DNA from: Planoprotostelium fungivorum
Taxonomy: Eukaryota; Evosea; Variosea; Cavosteliida; Cavosteliaceae
Assembly (NCBI GenBank): GCA_003024175.1
Contig: MDYQ01000176.1
Location: forward strand, 1-64,000
Length of the DNA: 64,000 bases
Direction: 5' to 3'
Part shown: piece after piece, positions 23,066 through 37,271 of the stretch
How positions within the stretch are numbered: the first letter of the stretch is position 1
Layout: every line of letters begins with the position of its first letter
The notes under the pieces: model-generated
The model's database searches: none
What the model was told of the DNA's origin: nothing
The model's input: the letters and a program-made list of their open reading frames with translations, nothing else
Made by a program: the position numbers and the translations under genes

Positions 23066-26000
23066 TTAAGCCGAAGAATAGACTTGCACTCTATCCGGAC
23101 CACCACAAGGCTCGCTCTTGTTTCCTGCACATCCCATTGAGCACCCCGCCGCGACTGGATCTGCCCCGGCCGCCGCGGCCACCGGCTCATCAAACGATCC
23201 GTAGCATTCCATCGCGTATTCCATACCACAAAACTTGTAGCCGGCCGCAGCGCAAGCGTCGAGACAGGTGGTCACCGTCATCGTCTGTCCGTTCACGGCC
23301 ACGTTGTTCGGTAGAGTTCGACTGTTTGTTCGATCGAAGAGGCAGTTGTAGAAGGTCCACTGGCCGTAGTGGCTTCTGACGGTGAAGGGAGGCACGCTGG
23401 CGTCACGATAGACGGACAATCGGTTGCCCGCGCCACACTTTAGAGAGGGGTCGCCGCTGCAGGCCATGTTGCAGTCGATGGGCGAGGCCTGGCTGGGAGG
23501 CTGGCTCCTGCCACACCAACACTCTTGAGCGTATTCGGTGCCAGAGAAAGAGTAGCCGAGTTGGGAGCAAGAGGTGGAGCAGAGGGAGGGGGTGTTACTC
23601 GAGTTGGCGTAAGCTTGGTAGGGGAGGGGGCGGTCTCCGTTGTCGTAGTAACATCCGAGGGAGGATACGCTGGGGGTGGTGGAGGCTGGGGGGGATGTAG
23701 AGCTGGTGCTGCTAGTGCTGCTAGTGGTGGTAGTGCTGCTGGTAGTGCTGCTGGTAGTGCTGCTGGTAGTGCTGCTCGTAGTACTGCTCGTAGTACTGCT
23801 TGTGGTGCTACTGGTACTGCTGCTGGTGCTGCTGGTGCTACTGGTAGTACTACTGATGGGAGAAGACGTCGTAGACGATATCGTACCGTTCCCCTTGACG
23901 TAAACAGTCAGCCTGCCTCCTGCACCACACGTCGTCCATGGGTTGTTCGGACACTTCATGTTACAGCTCGCCTCCTCCGCCTTCACCAACGCTGCATAGT
24001 CCTGCGCCGTACCACAGTAACACTCCGCACCGTATTCCATACCGGCCACGCCGTATCCCGCCCTCTCGCACAGCAGAGTGCAAGCGGCGGCGTCGTTCGT
24101 GTTGCCTCCCGGGGCCGTGTAAGACAGAGCTCTCCTTCCGTTGGCCTCGTTGTAACATGCATCGTAAACCCATCTACCAACGGTGGGTGTCTGCTTGCCG
24201 TAACGTTCGGCGTTGTAGAAGACAGATCCAACGGCTGAAGGGGTGAGAAGGGTGGTAGAGAAAATCGAGTGAAATCTCACCGGGTGCTCCACAGATCTGC
24301 CCACCGTTCCCAGCGCAGGCTTGGTTGCAGCGCGCCTCCGGTATGTTACCGGTAGGTAACACTTGACCACACCAGCACTCTCTGCCGTACTGTGTGGCCG
24401 CCACAGAATAAAACTGATTAAAACACGTGTTCAGACAGACACCGTCGTCCATCGTGTCGGCGGAGTAGACGTTCTGCAGTTTCCAGCCCGGAGAATTTCC
24501 CGCCGAAAAACACCCGATGTAACGGTATCGGGGGGTTACGCCGTCGCTTCCCAGGGGGCCCACGGTGGGAGATACGATGGTACCGTTGGCAACGAAGACT
24601 GTTCCTCTGAACGTGTCGGAGTTTCCGTTGAACGTCCAAGTCATTTGAGACGAGTAAGATGGTACGTTGACCTGAGATATCGGTGCGGTGAAGTAGATGA
24701 GGCTAGTGACAGCCTGCCCGTACGTAACTTGCGTACCCTCCCCGATATCCCCGATATTCTGAGGGTAGACGATGCTGGTGGGAAAAGATTTCGAGCGGGA
24801 GATGATGAGAGTCGAGGGACCGTAATTACGTATGGAGAAAGTACGGCTGATGGAGGTACCACAGGTCACGTGACCAAAGTCCATGAAGGTAGAATTGATG
24901 AAAGTACCGTCTGATATCTGCACTTGCAATACTTCCCTGGGCGGTTGGGCTGATGTACCGGTGAGGAGTAAGGTGGCAATGTTTCCGTTGGTGTAGATCG
25001 TTACGTAACAAGCGTAACTACCGTCTCGTTGGGGGTTGAAATTGAATTGGACTCCCTGGGAAGCTCCACCGGGAAGCGTGGAGTAGATTGGGGGGAGGTA
25101 GAGAGTGAAGGGAGAGCAATCGTTAGTGGATGGGCCGTTGAAAGAGGCATTCGACATGGTGTAGCCGGTGATGTTGAGCGTCTGATGATCTTCATCAGTT
25201 TATGTGATGATGATCGAGGGACGAACGATCGTTGTGATGAGATGAAGTGGATGAAGTGATGATGATTCTGGTCGTGATGATGCCGATCGCGATGATGCTG
25301 ATCGCGATGATGATCGTGAAACACTTCACCTGCAGTCCCAAATTCTTAAAGGTAGAAGAAGAAGTCACTCCATTCATCGTATCAACCGATCCCGTGATCA
25401 ACCCTCCAAAGTTGATACCGGCAGGCAAAAGCTGCAGGAGAGGTTTCCTTGAAATTCCGTTTCCCCTTACGTTGATCATGACGGTGGAAGAAAAAGTCTG
25501 AGGCTGCCCGGACAGTGTAAGAGTGATGGCTGATGCCGTAGAACCAATCTTGGAAGGATGCCACGTCACGTTGAAGCGGAAGGATGGAGAATCAGCCGTG
25601 AGGGGTACGGTGGGTACGTACGTACCGTCCACGGAGAAATCGGAATTACCCGACGTAACCGAGGTGATGGTAACGGGCACGATGGCGGAGCACGTGACTT
25701 GTAGGATGGAGAGAGACTCAGAAGAGATTTGGTTACCAAAGTCGTTGGAGGTAGGATCACAGTTGAGCGCCAAGTTAGTCGGGGAGCCGTAAGCTACGAT
25801 GCGGCCGTCTGAACCGGCGGTGTAGACCTTTTGAACCGTCAGCATCTTCCTTCCGATCATGATGATGATCGTGACAATCATGATGATGATCGTGATCGCG
25901 ATGTGTGATCGAGATCATCAAGAGATCTCACCCTTCCATCACCGAACGCCGGCCTCTGAAACTTTCCATTTCCGATCGCCGAGAAGAAGAGCGGCGTCAT

Positions 26001-27670
26001 GACACCATCCCCGTTCGGTACCGCATTGTACGCTCTCAGAGCTGGACCCTCCACATCCGTCAGCCACAAAATGGCCGTTCCCGGCTTCCCCCCCAAGCTA
26101 GTGATGACTGGAGCCCCGGTACCCTGCCGACCGGCCGCAGCTTCCGGCGTCATACCGGCCTGGGAAAATACCGCCTGGCCGGTATTTCCCACGGAAAACG
26201 AATAAGCCGTCGTCTTCTGTCCCACGGGAGTGAGGTAGACGTAACCTCCTTCGTTGGGGTACGCAGCGATGGAGCCGAACATGGAGCCAGAGGGTACGAT
26301 GGTGGTGATGACGTCATCACTCTTCCCTGGACCGTTGAGGAACCCGCCCAAATTGTCGGCGTTCACGACGTACACGATGGGGTTTTTCCCGCCCAAAATT
26401 CCCAGCCGCCGAGCCGTGGGAGTGTGAAAGGTGGAGGGAGGTAAGAGGTGCAAGTGACTGCTGCCGAGATCACGATCACCGGCGTCTAATGACGCCTGAT
26501 CGTGGACCGTGAAGAAGTCTTGCAGCTCTGCCGTACCGTTCGGATGGGTCAACCAATTGAGACAAGACTCTCCCAGGGCTGATGGAGGGGTTTTCCCGGG
26601 AATCGGGACCGTTCCCAGGTTTCCGTTATTACCGTTACCCGTCACGGCGAAGATGCGAACACCATCATCGGTTACGATGGCGTTGCCTGAGCCCCACAGA
26701 CCAGCACCAAAGGGAGAGGATTGACCGGGTGGAGTGTCTCTGTCTGAATCGGTCGACAGACGAGATGCGATGCGACCGGAATGCATGTCGATGCCGATGA
26801 GCCATCCGGTGTAATTATCGGCGGAGCTGCGATGAGATCAGATGATTGGACATTGATTGATGATTAGAGATGGAGGTACCAATGAGAGGCGAAACCGGCG
26901 TAGATGACATCGTTGTTCATGCGAAGGAGTCCGGGTCGTTGGTGATGTTTGCCCGACTCGAAGTAATAGCTGTGATGATGTATGAGATGTGTGATTCAGA
27001 CAGGTGGCATTACGATGTGATGTCTTCTCACTTTGAATTCTCTGCTTTTCCTCTGTCGGGTGCTTCTGTTCCATCGATGGCCACGGGAAATCCAGTTACC
27101 TCGGCCAGATCGCTCTGATTGATTCGAATCGCATGGAAGTAGTACCTTCCATTCGATTTTCCACTGGTGGTGCCGGCCGCGTATGTCTTTGCATAAAAGT
27201 ACATGATGGAGGTGTCTGGATCGATCACTGGGGTGCCGCTGACACCGATCCAAGGAGAGAGATCATTACAGTCACTGTCCTTCGCTGCAAACGGAAGGTG
27301 AACCTGTCGGGAGGCGATCTGTGTCCCATTGACGGCGTCTAAGAGGTAGATGGTGTTGGATTCGGAGATCACAATGACCATCTGTCGCTGACCCGGCGGA
27401 GTGTAGACCTACGACAAAAGTGAGAAGGAGATGGAGGAGAGGAGAGCTCACGAGAGGATGAGCATAGAATTGTTCGTCTTGACCGAGATAAGAGAAGTGT
27501 TTCTGCCAGATGCTGCCAAATGTATCACCACCCACGATGGATGGATCCATGTTGTGACCTTCCACATAGTTCGCGCCGGTTCTGTCACTGCCTCCGTCGT
27601 TGATCCAATCGGTTGGATCCAAAGAGGAAGCCACCGCGATGAAAGCGATGAAGATCAGCTTCAGTTGCAT
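23066..27670 (-). CDS. Large secreted protein: beta-propeller, two ASH/Ig-like domains and four WSC domains
   Basis: The signal peptide MQLKLIFIAFIAVASS starts at 27670. The N-terminal half is a repeat-rich beta-propeller of quinoprotein type (e.g. ESNTIYLLDAVNGTQIASRQ, GLWGSGNAIVTDDGVRIFAV, GSDGRIVAYG). Two Ig-like ASH/HYDIN-type domains follow (NDFGNQISSESLSILQVTC and MDFGHVTCGTSISRTFSIRN). Four Cys-rich WSC domains finish the protein (YIGCFSAGN, YDACYNEANGRRAL, LGCYYDNGDRPLPY, YNCLFDRTNSRTLP), each with the usual YGxECWCG-like core. A Ser/Thr-only linker lies between WSC2 and WSC3. WSC domains bind glycans, so a role in surface or wall polysaccharide recognition is likely. The fourth WSC reads YAMECYGSF, lacking the usual WCG. 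The stop is at 23066. There are few introns, near 24.25, 25.2-25.3, 25.9, 26.85-27.05 and 27.4 kb. Confidence 0.85.
23695..23865 (-). repeat. Ser/Thr-encoding minisatellite inside the WSC gene
   Basis: Tandem, imperfect TACTGCTG/GTAGTGCTG-type units encode a Ser/Thr tract (SSTTSSTTSST pattern). It stays in frame and probably forms a stiff, O-glycosylated spacer. Such arrays are prone to length change. Confidence 0.8.
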
Positions 27671-27742
27671 GCCGCCTGATCAATAAAGAAGGTGAAGAGG
27701 AATGCTTCGGACCGATCGGAACGTCTTCTGAGGGTCTTCTCA

Positions 27743-28078
27743 ATGTTAGAAATCGATAGAGGTAACGTCTGTGTCAAAAAGTTGTCACTGTCTCCATTAT
27801 GCGATTTATGTGCAACAGGCGTGGTGCCTGAGCTTGACGGACATATCGTAGGTTCTCATTATGAACAAGCTTTGAAAAGAGTCGAGGCTGGTGGTATAGA
27901 GCTACAGGGTTGTATCATCATGAAGAAGGATCATGATCTTCATCTTATCGAGATGAAGGTGATTCTAAAATGCAGTAAAAAATTAGATTTTGTAGATAGA
28001 ACACTTTCAGAGAATTCACGTTCCGGAACACAGACAGCAATGATGTGTGATGCACAGAAACCAGAAGACACAACATGA
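27743..28078 (+). CDS. Small protein with a possible U1-like C2H2 zinc finger
   Basis: The ATG at 27743 gives 111 residues. The segment LCDLCATGVVPELDG HIVGSHYEQALKR has Cys-x2-Cys, ten residues, then His-x4-His followed by basic and hydrophobic residues, resembling U1/matrin-type fingers that bind RNA. The stop (TGA, 28076-28078) overlaps the ATG of the PB1 gene by four bases. A GT-AG pair at about 27959-27986 could also be an intron giving a shorter product, so the C-terminus is uncertain. Confidence 0.45.
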   Translation: MLEIDRGNVCVKKLSLSPLCDLCATGVVPELDGHIVGSHYEQALKRVEAGGIELQGCIIMKKDHDLHLIEMKVILKCSKKLDFVDRTLSENSRSGTQTAMMCDAQKPEDTT

Positions 28079-28662
28079 GCGACAGTCAAGCAACACACAT
28101 AGACATCAAAGCATACTGGGGTGCGGATATTCGTAGAGATAGACCACCCAGAGATCTTCCATTTTCTGCCCTGGCCACACGTATCTCTTCCCTCTTCCAC
28201 AGAACCGCAGGGGAAGGAGAAGAGCTTCGTTTCAGATACATGGACGATGAAGGAGATTGGATCGACATCAGCACCGAGAGAGAATGGAGGACAGCAGTGG
28301 ATCAGATCAACAAGATCTTACGTCTCGTCATCTCTCCCCAGCCCATCCAAACAATCGTACAATTCGCAGACGAACATGAAGGAAATCACATTGCACTCGA
28401 TTCCAATCCAACCGAGATCGAGAAGACGCAGGACGATGTCACATCGAAAGAAGAGAAGACGGAGACACGAATTGGAGGATCCAGCCGACACCGATGTCTC
28501 ACTGCGGATTACTGCGGAAGAATGCCCGGTGCATGGGAGGAGAGAGACGATCACTCCTTCATTGACGGCGGTTGTGACGGGAGGTGGAGGGGTGGACTTA
28601 AGAACCTCCAATGCAAGAAGTCCCACGCTCATTATCGAGCATTCAAGACACCGTGCCTGTAG
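28075..28662 (+). CDS. PB1-domain protein
   Basis: The ATG at 28075 starts MSDSQATHIDIKAYWGADI. Residues 8 to about 75 form a PB1 domain: the beta strand IDIKAYWGADIRR, then LRFRYMDDEGDWIDIST with the acidic OPCA motif, then EREWRTAVDQI. PB1 domains dimerise front to back with other PB1 domains in signalling and autophagy adaptors. The rest is low-complexity and acidic, and I see no second domain. After about 28480 the alternative frame (DPADTDVSLRITAEECPVHG onward) looks more protein-like than the annotated one, so a missed intron or small indel may change the C-terminus; both frames stop near 28662-28666. No membrane or signal segment. Confidence 0.75.
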   Translation: MSDSQATHIDIKAYWGADIRRDRPPRDLPFSALATRISSLFHRTAGEGEELRFRYMDDEGDWIDISTEREWRTAVDQINKILRLVISPQPIQTIVQFADEHEGNHIALDSNPTEIEKTQDDVTSKEEKTETRIGGSSRHRCLTADYCGRMPGAWEERDDHSFIDGGCDGRWRGGLKNLQCKKSHAHYRAFKTPCL

Positions 28663-28739
28663 ATAAAGAAGAGAATTGTTTATTACCATTGTTCATCTCG
28701 TTTACAATCATTACGGCAGCATCGTGACAATCGATCACC

Positions 28740-29691
28740 ATGGCAAGCGCTAACGTAAACGACGCACGTTTCATTCAGACGGAGAACGATAGACAGAAGA
28801 ACGATATAGAGGGTAGAGATACTTCCGTGACGACACAAGATCATATCGATAGAACGAAGACAGAAAGGGCTGAGCTAGAAGCTCCGACGAATTATCTCGT
28901 GGAGAGGTTGCAATTATTTCCTCCTCCATCGAGACCACCTTCCATACTGCTCGCATACCTGTCCCCTTGGACTCGAGATCGCGTAGGTGATTAGACGTCA
29001 CCTCTTCTTTCCATCTGCAATCACATTATCCTCTGGAGTAGACGTTCGATTGACATGATAACAGGTCTACTTAGTTTGGGGAGAGGAGTCAATTGGGCAG
29101 GTGCTATCTCTTGGCAAGACGTTTTAGACGGTGGTAATGACATTGCACTGCTATTGCAATCCACTCCGTTCGAGGTGTTGTGGCCACTATCGATTGATGA
29201 CATTGACACGAGCGAGGTGGCTTTGAAAGATATCCAGTGGCTTGGATTCAACAAATTTGATGAGGAGATGATGATGGCCTGTGCACAGCTACCAAACCTA
29301 AAGAAGATGCAATTTTGGTTCGTGTGGATCGATCGCGATGATGAAATCGGTGAGCCATCGTATCATCACGATCGTCATGATGAACTGTCGTGCAGGTTTT
29401 GGAGGTTGGAAGTTGCACGACATACGATTGTTGAGCGATGAAGAGAGAAAACAGATGAGATGGTACGCCTCCATCTCTGATGCAGAACGAGATCAACACG
29501 AGGGGATCGACAACACATCATCCGATGAGACGACGAGAGATGAAGGAGGACAGGACGAGAGAGAGAAGAGGGACACAGGAGGGAGAGAGGCCATCATTAG
29601 ACACATACAGAGGACGGTGGAAGAGTTGAGAGGCCTCGCGAGCTCCTTTGGCATCGGAGAGAAAGAATTTGTAGAGATATTGAAACGATGA
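28740..29691 (+). CDS. Unknown soluble protein, three exons
   Basis: Exons 28740-28986, 29065-29349 and 29396-29691 join in frame to give 275 residues; both introns are GT-AG. It begins MASANVNDARFIQTENDRQ. The middle holds a compact, Trp-rich segment (SLGRGVNWAGAISWQDVL, then STPFEVLWPLSIDD and KDIQWLGFNKFDEEMM). The C-terminus is strongly charged (a run of Glu, Asp and Arg) and ends in a short helix (ELRGLASSFGIGEKEFVEIL). There is no signal peptide or membrane span. I do not recognise a family; the middle part could be a divergent protein-interaction fold. Confidence 0.7.
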
Positions 29692-29839
29692 ATGAGATCG
29701 TGTCTTCATTTTCGTCACATCATCTCAATCGACAGTCATCAGACGCAGAAACAACATGAATCATCACCCACATCAGACACAAACATCCAACATCACATGG
29801 GACACCCAACACCGTCATCGATACCATTTATAGACATCC

Positions 29840-32035
29840 TTAGACTCGTCCGACAGCAGCGGGGGTGGTGTCCTTGGTGTTGGACAGAGTGGCAGAGTTG
29901 CCCTCCACGCCGACGTGTGCGTCGGTCTTGGGCTGGGGCTTGTGGCGAACGGCGCGGTTCATTCTGTCGCTGAGAGAGTTTCCAACGTTCGAGAGTCCGT
30001 CGGCAACGGCAGACTCGATGCGGCTCCTACCCTGGGTCAGCCTCCATCTACAACGTTGTAGACTCACCTCATCTGGCCGGCGAACAGCTTCGTGGCGATC
30101 TTGTCGAGAATGGAGTGCTTGGCGCGGACTACGTGGACGTTGAGGTTTCCAATGTCGCACGTTGCCTTTCTAAAGTTGACAGTGAGGGGACGCTTGTTCG
30201 AGGTGGACAGCTCCCAGACGATCTTGATGGAGGCACCGGGGGCCAAGACGGCGACGTCTACAACGCCCTCGTCTTCGATCTTGGGCAGCTTCTTTCTGAG
30301 GTAGTAGAAGTTTACGTTCTTCATGGTGGCGGTGATGTTGGTGAGCTTCAGCTTCAGGCGGGTGACCATCTGGTCTGGGGCTTCGGAGCTGAGTCCAACC
30401 TTGGCCTTGGTGTGGACGTCGAGGAAGAAGCGGTCGGGAACGAGATCAGAGGCAGATAAGACGATGTTGGACAATTCAAAGTCGTACTACAACGAGTCAG
30501 GGGGGGCGGGGGAGGGGATGACTCACCTTGGGTGTGGTGCCGTAGACACGGTTGATGGGAATGTAGTTGAATTGCTCGATGAGAATGGGTGCGAGGAGGT
30601 TCTTCAGGTGAGGGAGGGAGTTGGTCAACTGGTGGATGGAGACGTTTCCGCTCTGGTCCTGGGCGAGATCACGGAAGAGCTGAGTGAAAGAGTCCTGGAC
30701 CTGAAACGTGTCATGACGATGATGAAGATGAGGATCATGAGACACTCACCTCGGTGAGAGAGGAGTCGTCGCGGACGGCGTTGAAGATGTCGCGGACTTC
30801 GTCAGCGATGGCGCGGCTCTGGTTTCTAAAGTAGGGGACGTTCATCCAGTAGACCGTTCTGTCTACGAGCTGATCCATCCTGTCGACGTATCTCTGCTCG
30901 TTCAGGAGCTGAGGGTTGATCATGGTCTCGGAGGTGAAGGCGGACCAGTCCTGGCCGAACTGTCTGACCTCGGGGTGCTCGGTGGCGAAGCGGTAGTACT
31001 CGCGGACCAATTGAGTGAGACGGTCCAGGGTGCGGCCGCCCATGAATCTCTCGACGAGCTCGCGGACGCCGGACATGGCGTCGGAAGAGTGGTCTCCTGC
31101 CTTCTGGAGTTGGGGATCGTTCACGGCGGCCTCCTTCAGGTCGGACATGTGATCGAACATGGTGAAGATGTTGTTCATGGCGTTTCCGTAGTTGGGCTTG
31201 GCACCGAAGCGGGTGATGAGCTGTCTCCACGAGTTGATGAGCTCTCTCTTCTCCTCGGCAGTGAGAGTGATGGTCTTGAAGTTGGGGTCGACGGCTCCGG
31301 CGGCGACGGAGGGGGCGGTGGAGGGGGCAGACATCATGGTGGTGGGGTTCAGAAGTCCCTCACCTGTCGTCCATGTTAGAATGAGATGCATCGTGTCGAT
31401 TCGAACTCACCCTGTCTGGCGGTGGAAACGGCACCGTTGTTGTAGACGTTGTAAGCGGCGACGGGCTCACGAGTGAATCCGGTGTCGTATGAGTAGTACT
31501 GTCCTCCACCGAGGGCGGAGCTGACCTGGTGTCCACCGGTGTAGCCAGAGGAGACGGGGGCAGACTGGTCGTTGTTCATGCGCTGCCAGAAGAGCTTCTG
31601 GAAGGTCTGGATCTGATCGAGGAGGAGTCCTCTCATCTCTCTCGACTGAGCGAGGAGCGTGGCGAGCTCGCGGGCGACGTTGGCGAGATCGTTGCCGACC
31701 ATCTTGGCCTGGCTGCGGGGGCGGATCTGAGTGTCAGCTCCGGTCTTGGCGGCATTTCTTGAAGAGAGGAGGACCTCCTGGAGCTTCTGATCGGAGTTCT
31801 TCTCGACCAAGAGGTTCTTCGTGGCCTCGAGGACTCTCTCAGTGTCTTTGGCGAGGGTCTGTCCGTGGGAATCCAAGTTGGATCCGGATTGGGATACGGA
31901 CTGCTGAGCGGAGGAGAGGGTGTCCAGCATGACGGCATTGGAGGGGATGGTGCCTGAGGCGATGTTACGGGCGGTCTCCAGACCTCCAGATCCCTTGCCG
32001 AGTTCGACGGTGACCTTCGATTCTTGAGATGACAT
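29840..32035 (-). CDS. HAM1-like (DUF4449-type) putative lipid-binding protein
   Basis: It starts MSSQESKVTVELGKGSGGL at 32035 and stops at 29840, with about six exons. The central and C-terminal parts match the fungal HAM1-like family, proposed to carry a TULIP/BPI-type lipid-binding fold: ELINSWRQLITRFGAKPNYG, VREYYRFATEHPEV, then the strand-rich block LKLKLTNITATMKNVNFYYL with KKLPKIEDEGVVDVAVLAPG. The N-terminus is helical and Ser/Gln-rich. Strong codon bias toward C-ending codons suggests high expression. The intron near 30047 carries a perfect copy of the recurrent intron palindrome, and the intron near 30490 ends CGTTGTAG. Function is inferred only from the family. Confidence 0.75.
30047..30062. 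repeat. Intron palindrome, HAM1-like gene
   Basis: TCTACAACGTTGTAGA, perfect, immediately after the GTGAG donor of the last intron. Confidence 0.8.
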
Positions 32036-32781
32036 GTTGTGTGTGTTGTGTGGGCTGTGTTAGAGGTAAAGGCGCGTGTGCGTGTGTTGGCTGTTGGTTT
32101 CGGTTTTGTTGAATCTGTTTGTGACGTTGAAGGTGGCTACGAATAACCTGTGAATAACACGTGTGGAACTGGTGGAAATTTGCAAATCGGTGAGAAACGG
32201 CGACAGAGCTGTCGACAAAGAATGGTTTGTAATGATATTTGGGATAGAAGACACAGAAAAGACGGGAGAGAAGTTCCAATCACATGGGCAATGTGTCCTC
32301 TACCTCTGAGATGGACACATTCTGAAGAGCGAATGGATGGAGGTGAGAAGATGTTGGATGGACGGAGATGTTTGAAATGATTGGATGATTGGGAGAGATG
32401 GGCGGAACAGAGTGGACGTAGTATGGTTTCGTACGTATCGCGACGACTTTTCTGTCGTTTTTTTTAAACGCAGTTTGGGTCGAACGATTTCCAATCACAT
32501 CGATTACATTGAACACGGTATACTCAAGTCAGTATACAGCTGAATCTACGAATAAGATCAAAAGAGGGAAAATGTAGCTGGATGATCGTCCAATGAAGTC
32601 CCATCAATAGGAGTCATCAATAAATTGTCAAGCTACCCTGAATCATATAGTATTGTCTCTGATCGTCCCCTTCTCGATCGTGATCGTTTAAATCGTATCA
32701 TGTTGGTGTTTGTAGACAAGTGAACCAAAGGCGGGAAAATTCAAATTTGAGGATCAGCATCATCTGAGAGGAGGGCAAAGG
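32036..32781. promoter_or_regulatory. Divergent intergenic region between HAM1-like gene and MCM7
   Basis: About 750 bp lies between divergent start codons. Small open frames are present but none has recognisable content; it presumably holds both promoters. Confidence 0.4.
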
Positions 32782-35840
<3,059 letters not shown>

Positions 35841-36127
35841 TCTATAAAAGAGGCTGTTGTGTTCATCATTCAATAGGCAACATCACCGGCGGGAATGCAA
35901 TCACTAATGATTACATTACATGTTCTGTAATCATCCTAGATGAGATCCACAATACCTGGAGATACGATTCGTTATAGACGTCGTAGAATGAAGAGCAGCT
36001 GTTGAGAAGGATTTATGAGGGACACACACGTGAATGAGGACCTGTCAAGGGGAGACGTATATGAAAACTCCACCAAGAAACAGTCACACCCGATCATCAC
36101 GAAACCACGAAACCAGCACCACCACAA
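35841..36127. other. Intergenic region upstream of aquaporin gene
   Basis: About 290 bp; nothing recognised apart from AT-rich stretches. Confidence 0.4.
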
Positions 36128-37068
36128 ATGTCTAAGGAAGAGATTCCCCTGTTAGAGAAGGTGCGATCCACTTATAGGTTCGATAGCTCAACTCGAATGG
36201 ACAGAATGATGTCGAGAGGGAAGAAGAATTTGGATGGATCTATTCACGTACAGAATTGACGGACGCACGACTGTGGAGAGCCACTCTGGCCGAGCTCATG
36301 GGCACATTTCTGCTCGTGGTCGTCAGTATCATCTCCAATCTGCTTCATCACGACGATATAATGACGAGAGCTGCTATGATGGGATTGATCAACATCTGTG
36401 TGGTGAGTTCGAATCCGCATCATACGGCATCTCATGATGATCCTTTATCAGGTGTTCACCTTCGAAGAGATCTCTGGAGCCCAACTCAGCCCTCCCGTCT
36501 CCTGGGGAACGTTTTTGGCGGGAAAACAGAGTCTACTCCGTGCAGTCGTCTTCACATTGACTCAGATGCTGGCTGCCGTCTTAGCCGTCCCCGCAGTCAT
36601 GGCTCTCGTCACCCCAGATCTTCGGCACGATGACGAATACAAATTGGGAGCCACGATGCTACAGGGCATCTCTCCGGCGAGAGGTCTTCTGGTCGAGAGT
36701 GCCATCACCTTCTTCTTCATCTTTGTGGATTTCTCCCTCACATTGAACCCCGTCCAACCGATCATCGTGACGAAACTGGCGGCACCTTTTGTCATCAGCA
36801 GCGTCATGTCCATCAATACCTTCTACGCTCTGAATCTCACCGGAGGTGCAATGATTGTTCGATGATAATCATCTGACATCAGACAGCATGCAGTAATCCT
36901 GCGAGATCGTTTGGGTCTGCAGTTTGGTCTGGGTATTGGAAGGACCACTGGGTCTATTGGCTGGCTGGCTTCCTGGGCTCTTCTGTAGCAACTCTTCTCT
37001 TTCGAGCGTTCGTCCATGGGAATGATAACAAGACCAGTTCGAGCCAAGGGAGCATCAACAATAAATGA
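36128..37068 (+). CDS. Aquaporin-like channel (MIP family) with a degenerate first NPA box
   Basis: It begins MSKEEIPLLEKNDVEREEEF after removal of an intron at about 36161-36205. Membrane segments start with LWRATLAELMGTFLLVVVSI, then GLINICVVFTF. Loop B reads EISGAQLSPPVSWG, where most members have GAHxNPAVT, so the first NPA motif is SPP. The second half keeps GISPARGLLVESAITFFFIF, FVISSVMSINTFYALNLTGG and a normal second box (SNPARSFGSAVW), reached through a short intron near 36860. The last helix is WVYWLAGFLGSSVATLLF, and the stop is at 37068. Aquaporins conduct water or small solutes. A changed first NPA box is known in some family members and can alter selectivity; here the substrate is unknown. 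Confidence 0.85.
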
Positions 37069-37271
37069 ACAGATATCAAATAATTGCTGAAGAGATTCGA
37101 TGTAGAATGACGACTTGATGTGGGAGACAATGTATGTATGACAAAGATCTACTTCGGATGAAACGATCGATGTTCTTTCGTGACGGAGAAAATATATATC
37201 TACAACGTCTATTTATCAAATATATATATAATTGGCTGTTGTAGAACGGACACCCACACGGGAAGGGAACG
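37069..37271. other. Short AT-rich intergenic spacer
   Basis: Contains a run of TATATATA near 37220 and a half copy of the intron palindrome motif (CTACAACG) at about 37201; no gene. Confidence 0.4.

Noticed and set aside
30040-30070. A possible 20-nt intron (GTGAG directly to GTTGTAG) in the HAM1-like gene
   Set aside because: The frame also closes with a 41-nt intron ending at the next TAG, which matches the size of other introns; the homologous intron in the RasGEF gene clearly uses the longer form.
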